Origin: Pseudorhizobium flavum
GTDB taxonomy: Bacteria > Pseudomonadota > Alphaproteobacteria > Rhizobiales > Rhizobiaceae
Length of the DNA: 64,000 nucleotides
Direction: 5' to 3'
Assembly: GCF_902502825.2 (NCBI RefSeq)
Contig: NZ_LR723670.1
Location: 3,820,001-3,884,000, forward strand
The notes beneath the pieces were generated by a model. The model was not told where the DNA came from, ran no database searches, and saw nothing but the letters and a program-made list of their open reading frames with translations. The first letter of the stretch is position 1, and each line of letters starts with the position of its first letter. The position numbers and the translations under genes are program-made. Of the stretch, positions 54,964-63,175 are shown piece after piece.

Positions 54964-55986
54964 ATGTCGCAACCAGTCTCACCTATAAATTCCCCCGTTC
55001 GTTTACAGGAGGTCGCACAAGCAGCAGGCGTGTCGGCCGTTACCGTGTCTCGCTGCATCAGTAATCCGGACCGCGTCTCGCGCAAGACGCGTGAGCACGT
55101 GCTGGCGATCGCGGCCGAGCTTGGCTATATCCCCAATCGACAGGCCTCGAGCCTCGCTTCCGCACGCACCCGGGTGATCGGGGTTGTGGTTCCGACGAGC
55201 GCCAACCCGATCCATTCCATGGTGATGCAAGGGGCAGCTGACGTGCTTGAACCAGCGGGCTACCAGATCCTGCTTGGCCACTCGCATTTTTCCGTTGACG
55301 CTGAGTGCGATCTGGTGCGGACGTTTCTGGGGCATAGGGTCGATGGCATACTGCTGACCGGCAAAGACCACAGTCCAAACTGCGTCGATCTCCTGCGCCG
55401 TTCCGGCACGCCCGTGGTGGAGATGTTTGACTATAATCCTGAGCCGCTCGACATGAGCGTTGGCTCCTCCAATGTGGATGCAGGTGCAGCGCTTGGGCGC
55501 TACCTAATTGGCAAGGGGCGGCGGCACTTGGCGTTCGTCGGTCATATTGGACTGGACGACAGTCGCATGGCCGATCGTCTTGCGGGTTTGCGGCTGGCGA
55601 CCGAAGAAGCCGGTCTTGATGCGCCGGTCGCCTATGAAATTACAGCCACCCCGGGAACGGGGCAGGGCGGAGAGATCATCGGCACGATCATTCGGGAACA
55701 TCCGCAGACTGATGCAGTCGTGTTTGCTGGCCATTACGTGGCAGTTGGAGCCATCCGCCACGCCCTTGACCTGCATCTGGATATCCCCGGTCGTGTCGCG
55801 ATTGCGGGATTTGGAGATAGCATCGTGTCCGGCTGGATCAGACCGGGATTAACGACGATCAGGTTCCCGGTGCGGGAAACGGGCATGGAGGCGGGCCGAA
55901 TGCTCCTGGCGCGCCTAGCAGGCAAGACCCCATCCGGGCGGGTGACGCGGCTCGGGTTTGAGATCATATCGCGTGAGAGTGCGTAG
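54964..55986 (+). CDS. LacI-family transcriptional regulator
   Basis: 340 residues. Helix-turn-helix at about 15-37 (RLQEVAQAAGVSAVTVSRCISNPDRVSRKTREHVLAIAAELGYIPN), hinge SLASARTRVIGVVVP, then a PBP-like effector domain (VDGILLTGKDHSP, AIAGFGDSIVSGWIRPGLTTIRFP). Divergent from the sugar-catabolic operon, with two matching palindromes nearby. Probably represses that operon until a pathway sugar binds. Second LacI protein of the window, with a different predicted operator from the one at 5242. Confidence 0.93.
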   Translation: MSQPVSPINSPVRLQEVAQAAGVSAVTVSRCISNPDRVSRKTREHVLAIAAELGYIPNRQASSLASARTRVIGVVVPTSANPIHSMVMQGAADVLEPAGYQILLGHSHFSVDAECDLVRTFLGHRVDGILLTGKDHSPNCVDLLRRSGTPVVEMFDYNPEPLDMSVGSSNVDAGAALGRYLIGKGRRHLAFVGHIGLDDSRMADRLAGLRLATEEAGLDAPVAYEITATPGTGQGGEIIGTIIREHPQTDAVVFAGHYVAVGAIRHALDLHLDIPGRVAIAGFGDSIVSGWIRPGLTTIRFPVRETGMEAGRMLLARLAGKTPSGRVTRLGFEIISRESA

Positions 55987-56099
55987 CAACTTCCGGTACC
56001 GCTGGCTCGGCGATAACGAAGGGTTCACCGGCATTTCAAATGCCCTCAACTGGTCGTGCAGTTCCCAATCCGGCGTCGCTTGCAGAAGGGCGCAACTAG

Positions 56100-57152
56100 T
56101 TATTTTGATATAAGTTCGCCACGGTCTTGGCTACCAGAACGGCGGATACCGGAATAACTCGGAATGTCCGTATCCGCAACATGGTCCAGGAGGAGATCGT
56201 ACGGGCCGGTCACATCGTCCCTCCCGGAAACCAAAGTTCCTTGCTCACGGCGTGTCGACGTCTTGAAGCGGATGAGATCTGCCATTTCCATCGCAAGCCG
56301 AGGCGGTGCATCGAGGACACCGGAAAGCAGATCCGGATCCTCAAGCGCCTCTGTCGTAGGTGCCTCTTCGTCATCATCCCGCAGCCCTTTGGAAGCCGTT
56401 AGCCGAGGAGAAAGTGCACTCCCGCCATACGTGATCCCGGGAAACCGGATCGCGTAAGGCTGCTTCGTCGCTGCGGCTTGGAACCGTCTGTAATCTGTTG
56501 ACCCCGAGATGATGACGCGCCGCACCCATTCCAGGATCTCTTCGCGCTTAGAAAAGGGCAGGCTGCCGAAGTCGTCGGGAAGATGCCAGGCAAGGCGGCG
56601 GCGTTCGGCCGGACTAACGTCATCTAGATGGTGGCCATAGAGCGCCCGGGACTGATGTGGCAGTTTCGCTTTGAAGTATCCCTGCGCCAGCCCGTACCTG
56701 TGTTCGATCCGGCCGAGGATGGTGAAGCTTGCGGCGGAACGAGGCACACGATGGCCCTCGATCCACGATAGCAAGGTCTTTGCATCGAATGTTTCGTCTA
56801 TCCGAACGACCGCCCGGTGGAGTTGCCAATAGCTCTCGCCAAAGCGCCGCATGTGATAGGCGAGTGCATCGGCGAAAGAACTCGGGTCTTCATTCGCCTC
56901 ATATAGCGGCTCTGGTTTGTCTGAAATGGGGTTCGGCTTTGGGCCTCGACGGCTGGCTGAGGGCGATCTCGCGACCCTGCCGCCCGCGTGTCCCTGAGTC
57001 GTCGCTGTGGGTACAGACTTTCGTCTGCCACCAGCATTCAGCGTGCTGGCTCGCAGCCTCGCCCCATTCAACGCGTCGTCTTCTACAGGCGGTTCCTTTA
57101 GCCAGCGCATGATTGCATCCAGTGCCGGCCGCAGCTGCGTCTTCAGCGTCAT
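56100..57152 (-). pseudogene. Integrase-like protein, probably truncated
   Basis: An open frame of 350 codons. The middle (SFADALAYHMRRFGESYWQLHRAVVRIDE, VPRSAASFTILGRIEHRYGLAQGYFKAKLPHQ, SPAERRRLAWHLPDDFGSLPFSKREEILEWVRRVIISGSTDYRRFQA) resembles the N-terminal part of long integrase-like proteins of Rhizobiales. After RLAMEMADLIRFKT the sequence looks unrelated, and no tyrosine-recombinase catalytic domain (R..HxxR..Y) follows, so the gene seems cut off. It may mark the edge of a former mobile island. Assignment from memory of the family, moderate at best. Confidence 0.45.
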
Positions 57153-57640
57153 CGTCAGCGCTTCATCGATCCCACAATCGTGTGCGTTCTGCCGCCAGTC
57201 ATACCGGTTGCGCGCAAGCGCGGGTGTCTTTCGAAATGTTATCAGACCCAGAAGGTAGGGCCGTATGTTCTCTACGATCCAATCCGGCGCGACGGGGGCA
57301 ATGCGGAGTTCGCAATAAGTCGAAACCTTCTTCTGAAAATGGCGTCTGGAAAGCTCTTAGTTGGGCATGTGTCATTCCGCATCTTTTCTCGGGCCTCAGG
57401 CCGAGGGCGTGCGGAACTAGGGGCGGGCGCTTAAATGCGTAAAGCGGGCCAATCCGAACCTGTAACACAGGAAGTCGTCACGATCTGTCATACTTGGTAT
57501 TGCTTTGCTCCGCGCACCTTCGTCGGTGTTCCGGCAGAGGAAAGCTGAAGAGCCTTTCCGCGGTTCCGGTCAAGGCGTAAAAGCCTGGACAGCTACGTCG
57601 TACCAGGAGGGCATTGCGCAGGCAGCATGAAGGCGCTATG
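57153..57640. other. Gap without a recognised gene
   Basis: About 490 bases between the integrase-like remnant and the toxin-antitoxin operator. Short open frames on both strands have no ribosome site or recognisable motif. I see nothing I can support. Confidence 0.5.
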
Positions 57641-57658
57641 TGTAGGTACGTTCCTACA
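57641..57658 (+). promoter_or_regulatory. Candidate operator of the Phd/PIN toxin-antitoxin pair
   Basis: TGTAGGTACGTTCCTACA: outer 6-bp arms are perfect, with 16 of 18 positions symmetric. It ends 11 bases before the antitoxin ATG. Phd/YefM-type antitoxins bind such symmetric sites to repress their own operon. Confidence 0.6.
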
Positions 57659-57669
57659 TGGAGGTGCAT

Positions 57670-57924
57670 ATGGCTACTACCAGCTTGACCAGCCGCGAAT
57701 TGAATCATGATGTTGGCAGAGCAAAAAAAGCTGCTGAAGCGGGACCTGTCGTTATCACTGATCGAGGCAGACCTTCGCACGTGTTGATGACGTACGGTGA
57801 GTTTGAGCGTCTGACAGGTAAGCGTCACAATCTTGTCGATGCCCTTTCCATGCCTGGATTGTCGAACATCGATTTCGATCCGTCTCGATCAGTCATCGCA
57901 ACTCGCGAAGTTGATCTGTCTTGA
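57670..57924 (+). CDS. Antitoxin, Phd/YefM family
   Basis: 84 residues from ATG 57670 (GGAGG upstream at 57660). MATTSLTSRELNHDVGRAKKAAEAGPVVITDRGRPSHVLMTYGEFERL is the Phd/YefM DNA-binding fold; the C-terminal tail (DIDFDPSRS-like) wraps the toxin. Its stop overlaps the start of the PIN-domain gene, as expected for a toxin-antitoxin operon. Confidence 0.9.
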   Translation: MATTSLTSRELNHDVGRAKKAAEAGPVVITDRGRPSHVLMTYGEFERLTGKRHNLVDALSMPGLSNIDFDPSRSVIATREVDLS

Positions 57925-58343
57925 GATATCTGCTCGACACAAACGTTGTCTCTGAGCTCCGTAAGGTTGGGGACGGTAAAGCTGATCAGAACGTGACGGC
58001 TTGGATAAGCGCGCAGGACTCCCGAGATCTGTATATTTCTGCCATAACAATTCTAGAACTTGAGCGCGGGATACTCAGCATCCAGCGGCGTGACATTGAG
58101 CAGGGCGCTCGCTTACGAGCCTGGATGGATAGCCGAGTACGCCCGGAGTTCGCTCAGCGCATCGTCGCTATCGACGAAGCGATTGCGACGCGATGTGCCC
58201 ATTTGCATATTCCGGATCGCCGCAACGAAGCTGATGCACTCATCGCTGCCACGGCAGTCGTGCACGGGCTTGTGGTCGTTACACGCAACACTCAAGATTT
58301 CCAGGGCACCGGGGTTATCCTCGTGGACCCATGGCGTTCCTGA
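57921..58343 (+). CDS. PIN-domain toxin, VapC/FitB type
   Basis: 140 residues from TTG 57921, four-base overlap with the antitoxin. The four acidic residues of the PIN nuclease are visible: D in YLLDTNVVSE, E in ITILELERG, D in RNEADALIAA and D in TRNTQDF. Probable Mg-dependent RNase that cuts tRNA or rRNA when free of antitoxin. Intact. Confidence 0.9.
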   Translation: MRYLLDTNVVSELRKVGDGKADQNVTAWISAQDSRDLYISAITILELERGILSIQRRDIEQGARLRAWMDSRVRPEFAQRIVAIDEAIATRCAHLHIPDRRNEADALIAATAVVHGLVVVTRNTQDFQGTGVILVDPWRS

Positions 58344-58418
58344 GTAAAGGCTCGCAGGCGCCTCGAAAGGTCGACGGTTCAGGTCCTATCAAGAGCGTAT
58401 CGCGCAATCACGAGCTAT

Positions 58419-58448
58419 TTGACAAACTTTGCCATCAGCGGCTATTCT
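58419..58448 (+). promoter_or_regulatory. Promoter of the parDE pair
   Basis: TTGACA (58419-58424), an 18-base spacer and TATTCT (58443-58448), ending 20 bases before the antitoxin ATG. Confidence 0.6.
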
Positions 58449-58468
58449 TGGGGTCTAAGGAGACTGTG

Positions 58469-58723
58469 ATGGCGACGATGAATGTATCCCTGCCGGACCC
58501 CATGAAAGACTGGGTTGAAGCACAAGCCAAGACGGGTCGATATTCAAACGTAAGCGATTACGTCAGGGACCTAATCCGCAGAGACCAGGCTCGTACGCAC
58601 AAGATTGCCCAGATGCAGCGGTTTGTCGACGACGGGATCACAAGTGGGTTGGGGCGTCGTTCAAAGGACGAGCTGTTTGCTGCAGCAACCGAGCTAGCTG
58701 AGATCAGCCGCGGACGTGCTTGA
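58469..58723 (+). CDS. parD: Antitoxin, ParD family
   Basis: 84 residues from ATG 58469 with AAGGAG upstream. Ribbon-helix-helix start MATMNVSLPDPMKDWVEAQAKTGRYSNVSDYVRDLIRRDQ, then a toxin-binding tail. Binds ParE and represses the operon. Overlaps parE by TGATG. Confidence 0.92.
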   Translation: MATMNVSLPDPMKDWVEAQAKTGRYSNVSDYVRDLIRRDQARTHKIAQMQRFVDDGITSGLGRRSKDELFAAATELAEISRGRA

Positions 58724-59016
58724 TGCCATTCAGCCTTTCGGTCCGGGCGGAAGAGGATATCGTTTCCATCGCAGAAGAAGGTATCCGCGCCTTTGGATCA
58801 CTGGTGGCCAAACGATATCATGACGAGCTCTTCGCCGTACTCGAACTCATTGCCGAAAACCCACGAATGGCGCGCGAGCGCCATGAAATTTCTCCGTCTG
58901 TCAGGATCCATCCCTTCAAAGCTCACCTCGTCGTCTATCGCATCAACGAAGACGGTACGGTTTTCGTGATCCGTATCCGGCACGGCCACGAAGATTGGGC
59001 AGGAGATTCTCCCTAA
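58723..59016 (+). CDS. parE: Toxin, ParE family
   Basis: 97 residues from ATG 58723. RelE/ParE fold: LSVRAEEDIVSIAEEGIRAFG, LELIAENPRMARERHEISPSVRIHPFKAHLVVYRI and VFVIRIRHGHEDW at the end. ParE toxins act on DNA gyrase. Complete and coupled to parD. Confidence 0.92.
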   Translation: MPFSLSVRAEEDIVSIAEEGIRAFGSLVAKRYHDELFAVLELIAENPRMARERHEISPSVRIHPFKAHLVVYRINEDGTVFVIRIRHGHEDWAGDSP

Positions 59017-59084
59017 TCAGTTCTTTCTCCGACTCTATTACGTCTTCGTCGTCGGTTCGAATCCCTTCAATGATGTATACGATC

Positions 59085-59906
59085 GGTTCTGTCGCAAACG
59101 GAATGGCAATCTCTGTCGGGCATCAAGCCCTCTGATTTTCGGGGAGCTTGTGATGTTCAACGGCCGCCATTTCGACCGATCGGTGATTCTGCTGTGCGTT
59201 CGTTGGTATCTGGCCTACAATTTGAGCCTACGCGACTTGGAAGAGATGATGGCCGAGCGTGGCGTGAACGTCGATCACTCCACCATCCATCGTTGGGTCG
59301 TCCACTTCTCGCCTCAGTTGCTGGAGCGCTTTAACCGGCACAAGCGGAGCGTTACCGGCAAGTGGCATATGGACGAGACCTACATCAAAGTCCGCGGCAA
59401 GTGGATGTATCTCTACCGCGCCATCGACAGCCTCGGCGACACGGTCGAGTTCTTCTTCAGCGCAAACCGTGACTTGCCAGCAGCCAAACGCCTCCTTCGC
59501 AAGGCATTGGAACGTCATGGGCGCCCAGATCGCATCGTCATTGACGGCAGCCAAACCAATCACGAGGCCGTCATTTCCAGCGATGCCGAAGACCGCCTAC
59601 GCGACCGATCGCGACGCTCACTCAAACCGATCCACATTCGGAGGAGCAAATATCTCAACAATCGGATCGAGCAAGACCATCGACGCGTCAAGCGCCGCGT
59701 TCGGTCCATGCTCGGCTTCAAATCCGCGGCCACAGCCGCCACCATTCTGTCAGGCATCGAGATGGTCCACATGATGCGGAAACGACAGGCGAGGTTCGCC
59801 TGCAGTCCACTTACGTCAATCGCGGAACAATTCGAGCTAATTGCTGCCTGAGCTGCTGCGCGCATAGCTCACCATGTGTGACCTCGATCCGCTTCGCGAC
59901 AGAACC
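59085..59906 (+). mobile_element. IS6-family insertion sequence
   Basis: 822 bp bounded by inverted ends GGTTCTGTCGC at 59085 and GCGACAGAACC ending at 59906, the typical IS6/IS26-type end. One intact transposase gene fills it. No 8-bp duplication is seen in the flanks, consistent with replicative deletion or recombination between copies. The right flank starts inside an EAL-domain gene. Confidence 0.88.
59150..59851 (+). CDS. IS6-family transposase
   Basis: 233 residues. NGRHFDRSVILLCVRWYLAYNLSLRDLEEMMAERGVNVDHSTIHRWV is the IS6 N-terminal DNA-binding part; catalytic Asp in WHMDETYIKVRGKW, Asp in RIVIDGSQTN and Glu in NRIEQDHRRVKRR form the DDE triad. Length and motifs match active IS6/IS26-like enzymes. 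Confidence 0.94.
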   Translation: MMFNGRHFDRSVILLCVRWYLAYNLSLRDLEEMMAERGVNVDHSTIHRWVVHFSPQLLERFNRHKRSVTGKWHMDETYIKVRGKWMYLYRAIDSLGDTVEFFFSANRDLPAAKRLLRKALERHGRPDRIVIDGSQTNHEAVISSDAEDRLRDRSRRSLKPIHIRRSKYLNNRIEQDHRRVKRRVRSMLGFKSAATAATILSGIEMVHMMRKRQARFACSPLTSIAEQFELIAA

Positions 59907-59907
59907 A

Positions 59908-60204
59908 TTCCCTGTTGATGCGATAAAGATCGACAAGTCGTTTGTCAGCCAAATCGGAGAAAACGATCCTAAGGCGACAGCAGTCGTCGATGCAGTGCTG
60001 CAGATGGCCAAGCGCCTCAACATGGAAACCATCGCAGAAGGTGTCGAAACGAGCGATCAAGCACGCTATCTGCGAGCAAGAGGCTGCACTACCGCACAAG
60101 GCTATCTTTTCAGCCGAGCAGTTCCTTCTTCTGAAGTGGGAACGACGATCTCGTCAAAAGGCTATGATGAGTGGCAACTGGAGCACACGAAGCAGACGAC
60201 GTAA
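59908..60204 (+). pseudogene. C-terminal remnant of an EAL-domain phosphodiesterase
   Basis: From the IS6 boundary the frame reads FPVDAIKIDKSFVSQI, VLQMAKRLNMETIAEGVET and YLRARGCTTAQGYLFSRAVP, the last third of an EAL domain (c-di-GMP phosphodiesterase) with the KIDKSFV and EGVE motifs. The EAL motif and metal ligands of the first part are missing, so no activity is possible. Truncated by the IS6 element. Confidence 0.85.
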
Positions 60205-60223
60205 CCGACCACTTCATAGGGAG

Positions 60224-60886
60224 CTATTCTGACTCGGCTTGCGGCTCGAGGGGGACGCCGTTTTGCTGTAGCCAGTTTACCACCTCGCGACGTTCCGCCA
60301 GCGCCCGGTCGCTGAGAATTGAGCGCGCATAACCGAAATAGAATGTCTGAAAGGTCTTGCCACCCGTTTCGGCTAAGGGAGAGGCTCCGGCATTGAGAAG
60401 GATGAGGATCGCCTTGCCGTTGTTCGTGCGGGCGGCGGTGTGCAGCGGTGTGCCTCCATTTGGGTCTGCTGAATCTGGATCTGCCCCGGCAGCCAGCAGC
60501 CTCTCAACCTTATAAAGAGGTTGAGATCTCGCCAGGATCGCATCGATCAGCGGCGTGGTGCCCGCCAGGCCTCGCGCGTTCGGATCACCACCATGAGCCA
60601 GGACGATATCGAGAAACTGTGGATCGTCGGCAAAGGCGGCGCGGTGCACGGCGGTCTTGCCGCCAGAGTCTATCCAATTCGGATCTGCACCGGCAGCGAG
60701 TACGGCTTCCACCGCAGCCAGGTTCTCTGCGGTCAAGGCGTTCTCCAAGCTGGCGGAAAGCTCCTGTGACGTTTTGGACACCGGGTGGGTGACAGGTTCC
60801 TCCTGGCGCGGAGTGGCCGTCGCCACCCCCGCTGAAGCCAGCATCAGTATCAAGGCGGCGAGCACTCTGCTCCTTGTCCTGATCAT
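60224..60886 (-). CDS. Exported ankyrin-repeat protein
   Basis: 220 residues. Signal peptide (RVLAALILMLASAGVATA-TPR), then about four ankyrin repeats from residue 50 to 190 (AVEAVLAAGADPNWIDSGGKTAVHRAAF, VLAHGGDPNARGLAGTTPLIDAIL, LLAAGADPDSADPNGGTPLHTAARTN). Periplasmic protein-binding scaffold. Its start overlaps the LprI-like gene by four bases, so the two are made together; ankyrin proteins beside small exported partners often bind or neutralise them. Function not known. Confidence 0.85.
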   Translation of the reverse strand: MIRTRSRVLAALILMLASAGVATATPRQEEPVTHPVSKTSQELSASLENALTAENLAAVEAVLAAGADPNWIDSGGKTAVHRAAFADDPQFLDIVLAHGGDPNARGLAGTTPLIDAILARSQPLYKVERLLAAGADPDSADPNGGTPLHTAARTNNGKAILILLNAGASPLAETGGKTFQTFYFGYARSILSDRALAERREVVNWLQQNGVPLEPQAESE

Positions 60887-61176
60887 CGCAGTTTCCTAGT
60901 CTGGTTGAGTGGCTGAACGTTCAGGTCGGCCGGCCAGTCCCGCTGTGCGGCATCCAACGCCCGCACTTTCTCAGGCGCCATCTGCGGACGGTGTTCGGCA
61001 AGAATGGTGTCCATGGCGGATTGGGCTCGGTCACTGGAGGTGCCGATGCAATCCAGCATGGCGACTGTCACGCCTCCGCTTTCCGCCATGCAGGTATCGA
61101 AACCGTCATCCGCCGCCGCCGGGGAGACACCAAGGCCAGCAAGACACGCAATAAAGGTGGCGGTGAACGGTTTCAT
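60883..61176 (-). CDS. LprI/DUF1311-like exported protein
   Basis: 97 residues. Signal peptide MKPFTATFIACLAGLGVSPAAA-DDG, then a domain with two Cys (FDTCMAESG, MLDCIGT) and SDRAQSAMDTILAEHRPQMAPEKVRALDAAQRDW, which matches the lysozyme-inhibitor LprI N-terminal (DUF1311) pattern. The usual end (after RDW) is replaced by ADLNVQPLNQTRKLR, so the C-terminus is atypical or altered. Coupled to the ankyrin gene downstream. Confidence 0.65.
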   Translation of the reverse strand: MKPFTATFIACLAGLGVSPAAADDGFDTCMAESGGVTVAMLDCIGTSSDRAQSAMDTILAEHRPQMAPEKVRALDAAQRDWPADLNVQPLNQTRKLR

Positions 61177-61687
61177 TGCGAACTCCTTGATCTGGGCAAG
61201 AGGCTACCGGTACATACAGGACGATCGGCCGCTGGGTGTTCTTGGTGCGACATCGATTGAACGCGACCGCCGGGAAAAGGGACGCTGCTCGGATTGGTGA
61301 CCCGCCAGTCAATAGCCGGGGGCGTGCCTAAGCCCACGACATCGGTTCAGCAAACGATGACTATCATGACAGAGCGTTGCACGCACGGTCGGCGACCAAA
61401 GAGGGTGCTGAGGCAGGAGTCGAAGGCTCAGGACCAAGGCGTCGAGGGCCTGCGGTGCTCTGTGCGTGGCCACAGAGCCATGCCGAGGGTGTCACAGTCG
61501 CTGACTTCGGCTTGCCACCACCCTGACCAGCTTCGATCGCCGCGCCAGTTTCACCGGCTGGCTTTAGGGTGTAACCACGAACATCGCCTGCGACTACCGT
61601 CGTTCACAGTTCCGCGTTGAGCTCTCGGCAGCGCTTAGCCACCAAAGTTGGGATGTGGCTGATGCCGCCGTAAACAGCGGCTCTCGA
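61177..61687. other. About 510 bases without a recognised gene
   Basis: No frame with a convincing start, ribosome site or known motif on either strand. Possible promoter of the LprI-like gene near its right side, not resolved. Confidence 0.5.
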
Positions 61688-61987
61688 CTATTCCGGTAGC
61701 GAGCTGATCAGGCGATCCCGATGCCCGTTCCTGCGGCAGGTATCGATGAACTCTTTTGCCGAAGCAGGATTGTCGCGAAAACGCATGAATTCTTCGGCTT
61801 CGATGCGATAGTACGCCTCGTACTGGGCAAGGAGGTGCAACCCGTCCCTGGTGATGAGCGTAGACAAGTAGTGCAACCCGGTCTCTTCATCGACACCCAA
61901 GCTGAACTGGTACTCACGATTGATGAATAGGTCGGTGAAATGACTGACCATCGGTCTCTCCTCAAGCGTGTATCGACTATTGCTCAT
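61688..61987 (-). CDS. Hypothetical protein, about 99 residues
   Basis: From ATG 61987: MSNSRYTLEERPMVSHFTDLFINREYQFSLGVDEETGLHYLS..., ending CRRNGHRDRLISSLPE. Charged, soluble, no signal peptide. The composition and the regular hydrophobic spacing look coding. I do not recognise the family. Confidence 0.6.
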   Translation of the reverse strand: MSNSRYTLEERPMVSHFTDLFINREYQFSLGVDEETGLHYLSTLITRDGLHLLAQYEAYYRIEAEEFMRFRDNPASAKEFIDTCRRNGHRDRLISSLPE

Positions 61988-62464
61988 ACGGCCCCCTTTG
62001 GACCTGACACGGATCAGCAGTCCGTCGGGCGCTGCCGGTTCGTCGCCATTCATTATGGCAAGAGTGCCCCGACCACGTCCTCTTCTACAAAGAAGTCCTG
62101 CCCGGAATGTTTCTCACGCCCGGGGCCAGCCCGTCGCTCCGCACGAACTTCTCTGGAGCGGTGACACCCTTCCATCCATGCAGGCAACAACCGACGACCG
62201 TATCCTTCTTCTTGAGCATTACCGTTAGCAGTGCATCGCTAAACAGCGGTCACTTCGAGCACGGCATTCTCGATGTGGCGAGAATTCTTGCTCTTTGTTA
62301 AGCCAGGATGCAGCTGTGGTCAGCGTATCGTACGGGTCCGGAGTAACGAGCGGCGTCTGATGACGACGGACGAGCCAACCAACTACAGCTCCAGCCGCAC
62401 TCGGCGGCTCCGCCGGTATCAGGATGCCCTCCTGACGGGCTGCGTTACGCCGGGGCGCCCCGAC
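61988..62464. other. About 480 bases without a recognised gene
   Basis: Plus-strand frames such as 62273-62962 run partly antisense to the next gene and show no family. Nothing I can support. Confidence 0.45.
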
Positions 62465-63001
62465 TTACTTAGCCTTTACGCGGCCGAATGGAACGGCACC
62501 CACTGGCTCCTCAAAGCATGGGGAGCTGAAATGGCCAACAAGGTAACGCCCAGGATGCGGCGCGAAACCGGAGTCGAAGCTATAGCTGTTGCCACTCGCG
62601 GGGTCGACGGCTGCGATGTTGACGCCGCCATTGTCCAGCACTCGATCCCGGGTAATCGTCCAGCCCCGCTCCCGCCAGTCGTCGAGCACTGTGAGAATTA
62701 TGCGATCCGCGTCGTTCATTTCGGCAACGAGCCGAGTGCCGATCCAGACGGCGTAGATGTTGTCTCTCATCTCACCCCGAGCGCCCTCGCAACGATTGAT
62801 CCGGATTTCGAAGTGCTCTCGCGTCGTCGGCAACATTCCGATGATCTCCTCCACATTATCGGCAAATGCGGTTGCAGCCTGCCGGCTGTTTCGCGGCAGG
62901 ATGTCCGACTGGCCGACGGCTGCGGTGATCGGCAAGCAAAGCGCTATGTAGAGGCCGAGTAGCCCGGCTCCGCTACGCCCAAGGTGAGATGAGGCGGTCA
63001 T
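62465..63001 (-). CDS. Hypothetical exported protein
   Basis: 178 residues with a probable signal peptide (LLGLYIALCLPITAAVG-QSD). The mature part (NVEEIIGMLPTTREHFEIRINRCEG, AVWIGTRLVAEMNDADRIILTVLDDWRERGWTITRDRVLDNGGVNIAAVDP) has a compact alpha/beta look with two Cys. Periplasmic. No family recognised. Confidence 0.6.
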   Translation of the reverse strand: MTASSHLGRSGAGLLGLYIALCLPITAAVGQSDILPRNSRQAATAFADNVEEIIGMLPTTREHFEIRINRCEGARGEMRDNIYAVWIGTRLVAEMNDADRIILTVLDDWRERGWTITRDRVLDNGGVNIAAVDPASGNSYSFDSGFAPHPGRYLVGHFSSPCFEEPVGAVPFGRVKAK

Positions 63002-63175
63002 GGTCTTGTCCCTATGTCGGCACGCGTGGGCGTGGTTTGGTGCTCAATAGGACGACGGGGTGAGCGCAACGCTTGGCTCTGCGGCTGCATTTTTTTCTGA
63101 GCACTCTCGTCGGGAATACCAATATCCTAGCCTCCAAAGACGTCTCATCTCTGAACCCTCTAGGGAGGCAAGCTC

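Noticed and set aside
59050..59075. tRNA-like T-arm sequence GGTTCGAATCCC
   Set aside because: The rest of a cloverleaf is not present and the same short motif occurs elsewhere by chance (near 32626). Too weak to call an attachment site.
62273..62962. Plus-strand frame of 229 codons
   Set aside because: Largely antisense to the exported protein at 62465-63001, which has a signal peptide and sensible composition; the plus frame has neither family nor a good start.
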